Origin: Bimastos eiseni
Lineage: Eukaryota > Annelida > Clitellata > Crassiclitellata > Lumbricidae
DNA: 64,000 nt
Direction of reading: 5' to 3'
Assembly: GCA_959347315.1 (NCBI GenBank)
Contig: OY365811.1
Coordinates: forward strand, 41,266,129 to 41,330,128
Positions 21,436-34,400 of this stretch are shown here, one piece after another; position 1 is the stretch's first letter, and each line of letters begins with the position of its first letter. Made by a program: the position numbers and the translations under genes. Under the pieces are notes generated by a model. That model saw nothing but the letters and a program-made list of their open reading frames with translations. It searched no databases and was not told the DNA's origin.

Positions 21436-22218
21436 GGGGCTGGTTGTAACAAGACATGGGACAGATTGTAACACAGTGAACACCAAATAACTAATTAATA
21501 TTCGATGTTAACTTGTCGGGTCTTTATATCGGCAAAATCTTTAATTATAGCAAATGGGCTCAACAACTATGAAATTAAGCAAATCACAAAGATATTTTCT
21601 TCGTCCTAAATTAAAAGACAACGAAAAATGATGGTGTTTTGGCTTTAATACTGCAGATGGTCTGAAGCTGTTTTTCAGTAAACAAAACTGACAGAGGTTG
21701 ATGATGATGATCATCAGAAGAATACACTTAAAACAGCAATTAAATAACATTTAAGGCAGGATACAAGTCATAAAAAAATATTAAACCATTGAGAATGGCG
21801 TTGGGGAAAATGTTACAACTAGCCCCAGCCATGTACCTAAGATGATTAAATAAAATACTAACACGCTAAATATAAAATAAAACACACTATTATAGCTAAC
21901 AAAATTTGCGTTCGGTCACGTAATTTTAAAGAAACTAGCTTCTAAATGACCCACTCTAAGTAAGAATATCGTGCGCCTTAAGCGTACCATGAGAAAAAAT
22001 ACGTGAGAAAAAGTTACTTTTAGTGTCGGAAATCACAATTTATGAATAATTAATTTCTGAAGTTGAAGCTTAAGCGAGGACAAAAGGAAATTAGATCGGA
22101 AACGATAGGACGCGCGTTTTGATCTGTATACGCTGGTTCCCCGATTTATACCGTCTCCGAGATTTATGCTCTGTCACAATCTGCCTCTGTTACAACCAGC
22201 CCTGTTACAACCAGCCCC
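21436..22218. mobile_element. terminal-inverted-repeat element
   Basis: The left end begins GGGGCTGGTTGTAACA and continues with GGGACAGATTGTAACA. The right end, read in reverse complement, begins GGGGCTGGTTGTAACAGG and continues with GGCAGATTGTGACAGAG. An internal inverted copy of the same terminus ends at 21826, so the right boundary could be there or at 22218. No transposase frame is seen; it is a MITE-like element of unassigned superfamily. Confidence 0.6.
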
Positions 22219-22289
22219 AGTCACCTCTACAGTGTAACATTTTCGCTTGGTTCATAGTTGTTGAGCCCATTGGTTATAATTCTGATTAG

Positions 22290-22640
22290 ACTAAACTGTG
22301 AGAGACGCTATAGAAATATGTAAGTAAATTACAATACAATACGTTTTGGGATGGAATTGACCTGATATGGTTCATAGTTCGTCACATCCATCATGCAACA
22401 AACTAACACTATCCTGTTCAAGAACATAATTGGTTTATCTTCGGAGATAACCTACCATCTGCGAACAACAACATTCTTTAAGTTAATTCCCGTTTCAAAC
22501 TGGAAGAGCCTGAAACATTTCTGCTTCGTCCTAGATTTCTGCGACAAGTATAGAAGGTCGGTTGCAATAACTTGGTCTGTTCAGTATACTCGGCTGTTGG
22601 ATCCATAAATCCGTTGTTCCGATTTTTTTCTCAGTCTCCA
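22290..22640 (+). repeat. P450-unit upstream block, copy A
   Basis: Homologous in order and orientation to 29445-29820 and 37555-37915. Shared words include CTTCGGAGA..AAC, TTTCTGCTTCGTCCTAGATT, and GGATCCATAAATCCGT. It marks the left edge of the duplicated P450 segment. Confidence 0.8.
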
Positions 22641-24190
22641 ATTTCAGAGGGGCTGTGTCGCGTTTTTCACTCTCGCCACTCCTTCTTCTTGATGACGAGA
22701 GTATCCGCGGGTTCTTTCCTCTATCTATCACTAAGCTCAGCAACACGACACACTTGAGGGTTTTTAATATGTATATTTAATTAAATATATACACACCACT
22801 CATCCTATCTACACTTACTGGAGTTATTAGTGTCTTTTTCGAAATGTTTCTCTGGTTTACGTTGGAGACGGGAGTCCCAACTACGTTGATTACCCTAATC
22901 GTCAGAACGACCTAACGTCTCCTCCAGTTCCGAAACAAGTGCCCGTTCCTTTGCTTGCTACGCTATATGAATCCTTCTAGAGGCGATTTCCTTCGTCATC
23001 CCAAACGCAAAACTCGAATCTCTATTGGATGACAGGTCACTTGCAGACACCATTACTAAACCCTGGTTGGACTGGTCTTGGCGTCCCCAGCGTTACGTTA
23101 GATTCCTATGGGCGTCCAGTTACTGTTTGACTAGCGGCTGTTATGTAATAAGGCTGGGCCTTATTAGCGTAATTGAATTCCATTACTACAGTTATAACGC
23201 CTAACAGATTGCGCCGTTCGTATCGGAATTGTTCCCTATTCATGATCCGTGTCAACCAGCCGGTCCAGACCAAATCTCCAACTGATTCATGAATTTCTGG
23301 TCTGTGGGTCGTAGAGATGGAAGGGGTAGGCGTCCGCCTCGAGGTGTCGGGTTTCGCTGCTTGACACTGCGTTGATATTTGCATATTCCTTGGTGTCTGT
23401 ATTGAGGCCTTCTGCTTCAGGCGAAGCACATTGATATCTCCCATCTCATGTGTCAGGTAGACATTCTCATCCGTAGTCCTTCTACGCTTCTGCTGTCGAT
23501 CGATGACTTTTTTATAGCGCCATCGTCCAGAATGACGCGCGTCACAGGTTGATTAACTACAGACTATTTAGAGCCAGTTGGTCTCAAGACTCAAATCATG
23601 TCAGTCTGAAATGAGGATCACGGAGAGAGAATTAAAGAACGTACATGTAACTCCATCGATCAGTGTTGCAAAATCCCTCGGGCACTCCCCGTTCGCAATG
23701 TCATTGTACATGTTTTTATAGATAAGTAAGTAAACAGGTTTGAGTATTCTTTATTAGACTACCAGCAAATGCGCAAAAACTTACACAAAGTCATGTAATA
23801 ACGCACGATAAAAGATCTCATGGAAAAAGAATCAACTCTAGGTACGGTAAGATCATGTGACCTGGATCGCATTATGTTGTAAGCGGTGACCTATATGCTG
23901 GGAGGGAGAAGATCGTGAAGGACGTGAAATGGGTTCACCGAGCAAAAAAGAACAAAGTCAGCTTTAGATTATGTCTGATGTATTACCTCGGCCTTGTTCA
24001 GTTACAAAATATGTTTACCCGCCGACATTTCCACTATCCGTGTTAATGGGTGTGCCGCTGAGAGGGAATTGATTTACGATGGGAATAGCACAGGTCATAT
24101 GGTTGATAAAAAAAAGCGGAATAAAGAGTTTAAAAACGCTCAGATAGGTAGGCCTACCAAATGGCATATTTTTTAAACTTTCATAAATTT
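22641..24190. other. spacer of P450 unit A
   Basis: No gene recognised. The block at about 23,560-23,900 (GTCTCAAGACTCAAATCATG and following) recurs near 29,845 in unit B and 37,940 in unit C. The piece at 22,800-23,550 has no counterpart I can see. Confidence 0.5.
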
Positions 24191-24360
24191 GATAATAGCA
24201 GCTTAGATGTCATACATTTATACATATATAAATGAATACGTGCGTGCATGTGTAGGAGAATGCATGCATTCAAACATACATGTTTATAAAGGCTTGCATA
24301 CATTTATACATATATGAAGGCCTACACAGAGGCAAACAAACATACATATATAAAATATAT

Positions 24361-24845
24361 ATACAATAATAAACGTACACACATACATACAAACATACAT
24401 ACAAACATATAAATATACATACATACATACATACATACATACATACATACATACAAACATACATACATACATACATACATACAAACATACAAACATGCAA
24501 ACATACATACATACATACATACATACACACATACATACATATATACATACATACAAACATACATACAAACATACATACAAACATATAAATATACATATAT
24601 ACATACATACATACATACATACATACATACAAACATACAAACATGCAAACATACATACATACATACATACATACACACATACATACATATATACATACAT
24701 ACATACATACAAACATACATACATACATACATGCAAACATACATACAAACATACATACGAACATACAGACATACATACAAACATACATACAAACATACAA
24801 ATATACATACATACATACATACATACAAACATACATACAAACATG
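24361..24845. repeat. CATA tetranucleotide microsatellite (unit A)
   Basis: Nearly 500 bases of CATA units with CAAACATA variants. It has internal higher-order repetition: a segment around 24,398-24,530 is repeated around 24,580-24,690. Long open frames on both strands (YVCMYVCM or HTYIHTYI repeats) are artefacts of the repeat. Confidence 0.97.
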
Positions 24846-25009
24846 AAAATGACGAGTATACATGCTTTGTGTATGGCAGGTGATTCATTATTTAGACCCT
24901 AGGACGTTGTCCGTTTTGCTCTGCGGCGTCCAATTAACGCAGCCCTATTCAGCGGTCTAATGAATATCCATTTATTGCCATTGAAAATTTCGCCGATCTG
25001 ATATAATTT

Positions 25010-25131
25010 TTCCTTTATATCGCCTTCGTACGGTTTGCCGTTCCAGTTTGTTGCTCAAAGGGGAACATCAGTTAGAAAGTCACGATAGTCTTTAATATTA
25101 TTTGTAGCTTTGTCAACAGCAAGGCGATAAG
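25010..25131 (+). promoter_or_regulatory. core promoter and non-coding exon, P450 unit A
   Basis: TTTATAT at about 25014, then GTTCCAGTTTGTTGCTC at 25040-25057, then a putative untranslated exon ending AAG at 25131 before the donor GTAAGG. The same order recurs in units B and C and, more diverged, D. The downstream gene A is broken, so this promoter may drive nothing useful. Confidence 0.5.
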
Positions 25132-25747
25132 GTAAGGACACGAGTAGGCCTATAATGTCACTTAGGCCCTATATCTATCAGGACAAGCATTTTATTGTTT
25201 TAAGCCTATATCGATACACATAGAAATATCATCCTATTAATATATTCAATACTTTGCGACCTCCACGTTTCAAACAGTCTCTGTTAGATGTCGGTACATC
25301 AAAAGCGATTAGCAGTTGGTTAAAGAATGGACAAACTTTTTAAATGGCAACAAAATGTACTTAAGAGCTAAGACAGACAGACAGGAAGGACGTCTACTGT
25401 TGACGCACGCAGAATCAAGCCGTAATGAGAAACACAACTATTTAGGATAAAAGGTTCTAAGAATGGTTGAAGGGGAATTTCCAGTCTTAGCTTTGTGAGT
25501 CAATCTCTACTCCCGGATCACATCTCATGCCATCAAGTGCATTGCTTCATCACCGGATAATCTGCGAGACATTAACGACCCGACGGAAAGCTTAGAACCG
25601 GAAAAATTCCAGAGCAGAAGACCCGCTACCTGGAATACAATGACAAACACTTTATGAGATCCGCGAAAAACTGGGCCCTATCTTCTCCTTCAAAGTTGCA
25701 GGACGGTTGGACAAATTATGTTGTCGTGATTCAGAATTGCAACTATT

Positions 25748-25965
25748 GTCATCATGATCATGGTCATGTTAACCAAAATCATCATCAACGTCATCATCAA
25801 CGCCACAATCAGCGCCAATATTAACAGCAGCAGTAGCCGCAGCAGCAACGACATCAACAACAACAGTGTCATCATCATCATCATCGTCGTTGATGGTGTT
25901 GCTGCTGTTGTTGCAGCAACAACGCCATCAGCAACAACATTATCATCATCACCACCATCATGAGT
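25748..25965. repeat. ATC/AAC-rich trinucleotide repeat, intron 1 of gene A
   Basis: Interrupted ATC, CAG and AAC units just after the exon-1 donor. Equivalent arrays sit at the same place in genes B, C, D and E. Confidence 0.85.
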
Positions 25966-27939
25966 GACAGCTTAAGCTTCTAGTTAAAATTTATTATTCA
26001 GTCTGACCCTGGTTAAAGTTTATTTTTTTCAATTGCCTTCTATAATTCTCTGGATCTAAGCAGCCGCTTTGACTATTGACTCTGAAGTATCTATTGCTGT
26101 TTTATTTGATTAATGCTATTAATAACTTAGATAGCCCTACCTAGCTTTAACTATTTATGCCCCCTGTCGTAGCTGATTGATGTGAAATAATAATGTTATT
26201 TATGTTTTTCTTTCAATGACTTCAATAAAATGAATTGATTTATTGATTGATTAGATTGATTGATTATCATTGCTATCACCATCATCACTGTCGTCGCATC
26301 ACAATAACAACACTTTCGCAATGATATTAATACGATGCTAAACGCTTAATATAACGTTTCTTAGTTTGCCCCTTTCGCAGTTTCGAAAGCGCCAAAAACC
26401 TGTATTTTTAGACAGTAATGTCAGTGACTCGGGTCGGGGGCGTCACTAATGAGTTATCTCATGAAGTTGCGCTTTGTAAATCTAAGATTATGATTACAAT
26501 ATGCGAAGACGTTGAAAATAAGACAGTAATGTCGCTGAAACTCCAACTTAGAAACAACTGATTAGTGGCTATCATCAGTAGGATGGAAATTTTTGATTCG
26601 GTGGCAGTTTTTTTATGAAATTGCTTTATTGCCTTGGTTTTGTTGCAGCTTAGTGGTGGTGCTTAATGGCTATGAGACGATTTTCAGCGCAATGGTGAAG
26701 CAGTCGGAGATTTTCGCCGACAGAGGTTCTACCTGGATGGAAGACAGTGTCATCAACCACGAAAGCAGAGGTCAGTCCACCGCCTGCGATGACACAATTT
26801 GAATTTCAGCACAAATGCAATTTTTGCAGCGCCTTGAGTCCACTTTTCCCTGATAATGAAGCATGGAAGCGTGGTTTTAAACGATTCATTATTATATGTT
26901 ACAATAACATATTTATTCTTTAGTCGGCCTAATTCAACCTCAAGGATGCCTGGTAAGTAACGACTGGGCTGTTTTTCCCCATCTTAGGTCAGGTGAGGTC
27001 TAGGTCAGATGAAGCGAGGCCTCTGTTGAATTTGCTTGGGTCCGAGAAACAAAAAAGTACTTTGTAGCACATGTGTCCGTGTGATGCCGACTTGATCGAT
27101 TGACAGTTTCTTTTGATGGATTATAATTACGTTTCTTCTGTGAATATTGGGCCCTTTTTATTTAATTTAATAAGAACGTTGAGTTATTAAATCACTGTAC
27201 ACTTTCTGCTCTTGCAGAAGTTAAAACGTTGGTGTTTATGTTTCACATGTTTAATCGAATACTTAATACGACATCTCGTAACAAAGCTTTATAGAAAGCA
27301 TAATCTTTATCTATGGAAAAGCAACGTTATTGCATCTCCTAATTTCTTAAAGCTCACGTACGATTAATTATATTCCTACAGTTCTTGAAAAACTGAAACC
27401 ATGTGCAATCATAAATATTAGAGGCATTCTGAAATAGATTCTACCTAACGGATACAGCGCTCTCATGGACCCTAAGATATGGAAAGATCCGGATACCTTC
27501 AGATCAGAAAGATTCCTCGACAATGACAACCAGATCATCAACAGTCAGAAAGGGATTGCATTCGGATTGGGTATGCTATGGTGACGTAGTTTCACATTTA
27601 ATTTTCGATGTTTCTTTATCACATCGAGCAGTGCAAAATACATTTCACGGATGGCATAAATATCCACGGAATGATCACTCAAGAAGAGCTCCGGGTTTTA
27701 TTTGTACTGATCAAAATCAATATTTGATAACAGCTAATCTAATATGTCTTTTGAACTATACTCAGAATGGTAGCTATAGGCCTAATGGTAACTTCAAATT
27801 TTAAGTCTCCCAATTTCATTGAATTTCATTGAGTTTCATTTCAATTTCACTCAGTTTACTGCCTGGAATGACCAACCTCCATCATTATGGACTAAACTAA
27901 TGACTGGATTCACTCCATCGGCATCCCGCTCTTTAAAAA

Positions 27940-28060
27940 TGTTTCTTTTCCTTCGGGATCTTTTGTGCCGTGAGTGTCTCTGAATAGTTATTCTTCGAGA
28001 AGCGCTATATAAATCAAAAGATATGATATGATACGATACGATACTACGTTATCTTTTCAT
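27940..28060. mobile_element. possible SINE tail
   Basis: Contains GCGCTATATAAAT followed by a TATGATACGATACGATAC-like simple repeat, a common 3' end of tRNA-derived SINEs in marine animals. A similar GCGCTATATAAG lies at about 46,330. No A or B box was found upstream, so the call is tentative. Confidence 0.35.
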
Positions 28061-28622
28061 GCTTGCCTGGTGAACGATGGATTTCGTTAATCATAGCCGT
28101 AGCATCCTGAGAAAATATGGGTACACCACCTAGTAAGTCCCGAGTGAGTCTAGGAGGCAGTTAATCCAATTTTCTTCTCTTGGATATTTAAGAGAGTGGC
28201 TAGTCCTCTAACTCGCTGCTTGATCCTGCCACCGACAGCTATTGGTCATTTTACTGCCGAGATTCTTAGGTGAGTCGATCTGAGCAGTTCCTCGAAACAC
28301 AGTTCCGCTCTTTCAGACCTGCTCCATGATATTTTGGTCTGCGATCCGATCCGCTCACCACCACACAAGCATTAGCCTAACAACCTCCAACTCGCATACC
28401 TATTTTTCTTGTCGAACTAATGCATCATAATTGTTCTGTTCTAGGAAAACGTTCCTGTCTCGGAACAATTCTCGGTCGTCAGAGCATCTTCCTCTTTCTC
28501 ACAAGTCTCGTCCAGCGTTTCGATATACGACCACCAGCGTGACGGAGGAAGTTGCTCTTACTATGATTCCATCGCATTTTGAAGTTCGTCTGATCCCGCG
28601 AGTGGAACCAACTCCGAGTTAG

Positions 28623-29440
28623 GACTGAGCAGAGAGACGGATTTAGGGTCTTCGCCTCTGATGCTGCATTATATTAAATTATATTAAGTTACATTTTGTG
28701 GTCTTACATTGCATACTTTCAAAAAATCTGCATAAACATATATGGTGTGTAGTGAGTGCGGAGACATCAATGGCACCCCGACAAAATAGCCCCCCCCCAA
28801 AAAAAAGAAGCCTACGACAAAATAGCCCCGGACAAAGTAGTCCCAGACAAAAACGTCCCGATCAAGCTGCCAAAAATAGAAGTCAAATCGGCGAATGAAT
28901 TGCTGCTTAAATGGAGGTTGGGCCATTAAAAGAGTTCTTATTTTAAACGAAGTTGAATCGATGAGAAGCATTATATTTAATTAGAAGCTGGATCGATGAA
29001 TAGAATTACTATTTAACTGGGAGCTGGATTAGTAACAAGCTTTTCTGTTTAACTAGAGACTGTTACTGTTTTACTTGGAGCTTGACGGATGAAAATTGCT
29101 GCTTAGTCGGAAGCTGGACTGCTAAGACCTCAACACACCATCATATCACTTCATTGGTTTAAAGTCCCTCAGCGCACCCACCACAAAATGTTTTTTATCA
29201 CTTACAACGCACTTAAAACCTCTCAACCCTCTTACATTCGTCAACTACTTACAATCCAACCTCTAGTATCGACCTCTAGTCTCATCGTCTCTGAAATTTT
29301 GCAGCAGCTCATATGCATCGGTTGGCTCTTAACGTTGGAATGATATTCCCTCTCCGACTCGCTCTTTGATTCAAACTGGGGGGCTTCTGTTCTGCTCCCA
29401 TTCTTAAGACTTTTCTTTTCCCGCACAGGGAGCTTCTCTG
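28623..29440. other. spacer between P450 units A and B
   Basis: No gene. At about 28,775-28,865 a degenerate repeat of GACAAAATAGCCCC-like words includes a run of nine C followed by a run of A. The block at 28,900-29,120 repeats GAGCTGGAT/GAAGCTGGAT-like words. Confidence 0.45.
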
Positions 29441-29444
29441 AATA

Positions 29445-29820
29445 GGATGTACTGAGAGAAACGCATTAGAAATATGAAAATAAAATACAATACAATGCTT
29501 TACCGGATGGAGTCGACCTGATTGCAACATGGGTCATCACATCAGCCATGCAGAAGTGTACACATCAAGCCAAGACTATTCTTCCAGACTACTCTCACTT
29601 GTTTACCAGTTCTTCTTCGGAGACAAACCAATCAATATCTGTGAGCCAAAAAAATCACTCCAAAAGTTAGATCCCGTTTCAGAATCTGGAACATTTCTGC
29701 TGCGTTCTAGATTCACGCGACAAGTCAAAAAGTCAGTTAAGCAATAACTTAGTCTGCGCAATATACTCGGATCTTGGAACCAAAAATCCACAGTTCTGAC
29801 TTTTGTCATCCTCCAGAGGG
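29445..29820 (+). repeat. P450-unit upstream block, copy B
   Basis: Counterpart of 22290-22640 and 37555-37915. Shares CTTCTTCGGAGACAAACCAA, ACATTTCTGCTGCGT and other words in the same order. Confidence 0.8.
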
Positions 29821-30299
29821 CTGCTTAACTACAATCTAACTTAGAGCCAGTTGGCTTCAAGTCCTGTCAGTCTGAACTGAGGATCAGGGAGGGAGGAAGG
29901 AAATAACGTAACTCTATCAGCAAGTGTTGCAAAATCCCCGTTCTTTATACTAATTAATTAGGTATACAGGAATATTCTTTATTAGACTACCAGCATATTA
30001 CACGCAATAGTTTACATGAGGTAAAAATGATAGCATCAATTTTTAAAAGGTCATAACATTCGCATAATAAGAGTACCCTTGGTAAACGGATCAACTCTAC
30101 GTAGGCCCACGCCAAGGTCATGTGGCCTGGATCGCATGTTCTATGTGGTGACCTTGCTTGTTTATATAAAAAATACGTTGAATAAAGGATTCATCTACTC
30201 TCGTAAAGGCTCTCGGTAACTGATCCCATTTTTTAAACATTCTTAAGTTGGCAGTAACTACTAGGATATCGTATGCACACTTAGATGAAAACTCACATG

Positions 30300-30480
30300 G
30301 CATTTCATGGGTACAAGCATGTATCCATGCATGCATATGAGCACACATACACAGAAGCAACACCCATTCAGGCATACATACATTTATGCACGCATACAGA
30401 CAGACATACAAGCGTACATACATACATACATTTACGCGAGCTTGCATACATGTATAAAAACACATACACACATTAACACA
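30300..30480. repeat. CATA-rich microsatellite (unit B)
   Basis: Interrupted CATA/CATACA units at the same relative place as in unit A, followed by the shared words TTTCTGCAGGGCAGGTAATT and CCATAGGGTCTACGTTGCTC. Confidence 0.85.
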
Positions 30481-30661
30481 CATTCATGCAATAAAATGTC
30501 TTTCTGCAGGGCAGGTAATTCATTATTACCAGCAATTCCATAGGGTCTACGTTGCTCGTTTAAACCGTCTGCACCCGATGTATTCAGTCAGCAGCAGTCT
30601 AATGAATATTCATGTTGTTCTTAAAAATTTAAACAATTGTCTAAATTTTTACCTTGATCTA

Positions 30662-30766
30662 GCTTTATATATAGACACTACACGACTCACCGTTTCTGTT
30701 TGTTGCTCAGAAGAGCAGAGTAGAATAGCACCAGATATTCGGAGCACTGTCAACAGCAAACGAAAG
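30662..30766 (+). promoter_or_regulatory. core promoter and non-coding exon, P450 gene B
   Basis: TTTATATATA at 30664-30673, the block CCGTTTCTGTTTGTTGCTC at 30690-30708, then a putative 5' untranslated exon ending CGAAAG at 30766 with donor GTGAGG. The text from TATA to donor is conserved in unit C (39050-39155). The coding exon starts with ATG directly at its acceptor, so an upstream non-coding exon is required. Confidence 0.6.
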
Positions 30767-31480
30767 GTGAGGAGACGATTAGGCCCTATAAGTAGTCCTT
30801 ATGCATCACGATAAACTTTTACTAGGTTTTAGCTAATTAATTTATCAATACATATAAAATCCTATCATAATAAAATCTATCATAATATTTAATACATTGA
30901 GATCTCTACTTTCAAACAACATCTGTTTGGTGTCGGTACATCAGAGGCGATTGACAATTGATTATTGAAAAATATACACGCTGTTCAGGACTTCAAAATG
31001 GTCTCGCTGTTTGTCGGACATCAGACACGAAAGTCTTAAGCAGGGGCGTCAATCCCCCTGAATGAAGCAGGCAAACCCCCAGTCCCAAGTGCCAGAAAGG
31101 CAAGGTATTTCCCTATTAAGATACAGTAAATGCCCCCCCACCCAATCTGAAATTGGAGGCATTTGCCTCCGGTCCCCCTATCTGGACTTAAGAATCGTTG
31201 AAGGAAAGTGCTTAGCATTGTGAGCCCAGCTCCACTCCTGGATCACATTTCAAGCTATAAAGTGCTTTAATACATCATCGGGTGATCTGAGTGGCATTAA
31301 TCGACTGATATGACGCTTAGAACCGGAACAATTCCAGAGCAGAAACCCAGCTACATGGAACACGATGGCAAACCTGCAGGGTGAACAACTGTTGGGTTCG
31401 CCCTCTGTAATGGCAATTGCTGCTATACATTTTCAGATTTTATGAAGAGATGTTAATATCTGTCAATTTATGCTCTATAG

Positions 31481-34400
31481 ATGTTCCACGAAAGAGAGAT
31501 TTATGCAGATGTTCTGGCGGCATCCGTCACATTCGCTGCAATCTTCGCTTTCCTACGTTGGCTCAAGAAGATCGCAATCAAAGACGTTGGAAAAAGATAT
31601 CCACCTTCGCTGCCTGTTCTGCAACTCTACAGCTCCATTCTTCGCGGTGGAATGTCAGTACTACCCCAGCACTTTATGAGATCCGCGGAAAAACTGGGTC
31701 CTATCTTCTCCTTCAAAGTTGCAGGACGGTTGGACCAATTATGTCGTTAGGATTATGATTGCCATTGTTGATCATGATCATCATCAGCATCATCATCATC
31801 CTAAGTTGCATCATTAACATCATCAACCTCATTATTATTATTATCATTTACAACATCAACATCTACAACATTGTTATCATCATCATCAGCTGCAGCAACA
31901 AGAGCATCATTATCATCGTCATCATCACCATCATCATTGTCTCAACATCACAACACTTTCGTTAAGAAACGAATACTCTTGCGCAACGCATTGATCTATT
32001 CCACATCATGGGAATTGTAGGCTGCAACGTTCTGAGGCGACTATGTACAACGCTCCCCAGTTTGTCCCTCCCACATTATCGAAAGCGCCAGAAATCTTTA
32101 TTATTCGATGGCTATTTCGCAGGTTCGTATCGGGATGAGTTTTCGCCTGAAGTTGTGGTTCGTAAATCAAAGACTGATGATGAGTTCTCAGTCCGAATGC
32201 AGGTCCATTTGGCTCTACGCCACCCGTCGATGAGATCAGTGAGATTGTTCTCACAGACAATTATGGGTGAGCAACTTGTCCAAGGGTGGGTTCGAACCTG
32301 CGATCATCAGAACGCAATGCACCGAACATCCCACTACGCCCCGCGCCCCACAAATCAAAGACTACAACTACGATTATAAAGACGTTGGCAATAATGTTGT
32401 TGACATTCCGACATTGGAAAGAATGAACCCTGTTTCTCATAAGTAGAATGTAGAACTGTGAATCAAATCAATAGGTGTCTGATTTATTTTATCGGTTTAA
32501 ATCTTATTACTGATCGATGTTCAAATAATACTACCATTGTTGTTGTTGCTGATGATGAAACTACTGATGAAGATGATGGTGACCATGTTGGTGATAAGCA
32601 CGGCGACGACAACAACAAGGTAGAGCCATACGGAAACAATTTCAGGGGCAAGACGGCGTTCACACAGAGTTCAAGTTTTAATCCCAGGTGAATCAGGGCT
32701 CATTATCTTGATTACGTCATCAGAACTCTGTCCCGCTGTTCTCGTAGTCATACAGGGAAGAGAAGTGTTCTAGTCGGATTGCTGTATTGCCTTGGTTTTT
32801 GTTCTAGCTTGGTGGTGGTATTATCTGACTATGAGACGATTTTCAGTGCTATGATGAGACAGTCGGAGACCTTCGCTGACAGAGGTTCTGCCTGGACGGA
32901 AGACAGTGTCATCAACCACGAGCGCAGAGGTCAGTCCACCAACTACGATCGCAACTCCTAAATTTCAGCACAAATGCAATTTCTTATCACCCAAGCAATC
33001 ACACTCTGCTCTCTATATTGCAGACTATTACCCAATCAAGGCAGATCTTGAAATTAAACCTTTTCCTTGATCCCTTCCACTACTTCCTCATTCATTCCTC
33101 TCATCGGATCTATTGACTATCAGGACTTCAACAAAGATATAATCATTTCCAAACCTGTTCTCAACATTCCATCTACTCTTGATGACCTTCTGTCAGGCTG
33201 CAATACTACACTTTCCAAATTCCTCGACAATAATGCACCACTCATTACCACATGCAGCTTACATACCACTAAACCTTGGTTCACCTCCTACCGCAAAGCT
33301 TTCAAAACATTCCGTAGGCGTCATGAGCGCACATACAAGCGCACCACTGACCTCGCAGCTCAAATATCTGCGCGAACTCCTCGCCATCCAGCAGACCCGC
33401 TTTACCCGATCATCCTGTTGTCCAACCCCTTCTCAACCCCCGGTCATTTCTCATCTCAACATCTTCAACCGAGCCATATCCATCACTGCACTTCGTCTCT
33501 GGAGCGATCTGCCTCCTGAATTCCGTACTTTTGGAATCCTTAACCATCAATGCCTCTCATCCAACATCATCTGTCTCATACTTGTCTATCTATCACTCCT
33601 TGGACTTTCCATTCCAAGTTTAAGTCTCACATCTTCTTCTTACCTGATCATTTGCCTTCCAATCTTCGATCGGAACGACACTAGCCTTAGCAGCTACTCT
33701 GCTTCCTCTGACCCTCTGGAAACCGGACTCTGACCTCCATGGGACCTCCTCTGTGATTCGATGCAATGCTCGCTAGTAAGCTGGTACCCTGCGCTTGGCT
33801 CTCAAGTGATGCTTTAGACATTTGGCGCTTACGAATACAATTAAGTAAGTCGCCTTTGTGCATTCATTCACATGCATAACAAAGGAAGAATTTATGATGA
33901 TTTATCTGCATGAACATCGTTTAACCTGTTATGATGATGTGAGGAGCGCATGGGCATAAGGCGGTATATTTATAACATCAGACCTGCTGCTCCATCGTGT
34001 AGAAAAATAGACGTTAATAAAAAATATTTAATTTACTTTGAGCTAGGTATCTCTTTCGCAAGATACAACGATGTCTTTAGAAAGTATCACAAATTGGTGA
34101 TAACCATTCTTAAAGAGTTTGGATTCGGAATCAACAGAGTCATGGAGACTCGAATCCTGCAAGAAGTCGAGTCAATGAATGAGGAGCTTCGGACACAAAA
34201 TGGTCGCCCTATCTGCCCAAAATGGACGTTCACCTTTGCCACAGCAAAGGTCGTCATGAGCATTCTGTTTGGTAGGAACTTCCTACAGTCTTTGCCAAAG
34301 GATCATTCTGCAATCGTTGAAAATGCGAGTGCGTGCATTTCAAACATGGATCCAACGATCAACTTGGCTCCAGTTGTGCGATTTCTGCCAACCTTTGGCT

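Larger units (their letters stand above)
25648..28622 (+). pseudogene. cytochrome P450 pseudogene A
   Basis: Remains of a five-exon clan-2 P450. Pieces: exon 1 tail 25648-25705, exon 2 26649-26770, last bases of exon 3 26937-26952, exon 4 27438-27570 and exon 5 28445-28622. Lesions: about 300 bp covering the start codon and membrane anchor are deleted (upstream spacer text joins directly to exon 1 at 25647/25648); one G is missing in the exon-1 remnant, shifting frame; nearly all of exon 3, including the I-helix and EXXR, is gone; the PERF motif reads SERF; and exon 5 has a deletion that puts a stop after FDIRPPA. Exon 2 and the heme-loop words GKRSCLG are still readable. Clearly non-functional. 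Confidence 0.93.

Noticed and set aside
24270..24902. Long open frames of about 190 residues (minus) and 135 residues (plus)
   Set aside because: They are translations of the CATA microsatellite (CMYV or HTYI periodicity) with no other content; the same holds for 30,118-30,543, 38,613-38,926 and 54,451-54,920.
32008..32379. Plus-strand frame of 123 residues in intron 1 of P450 B
   Set aside because: It overlaps a tRNA-like SINE head on the other strand and has no recognisable domain.
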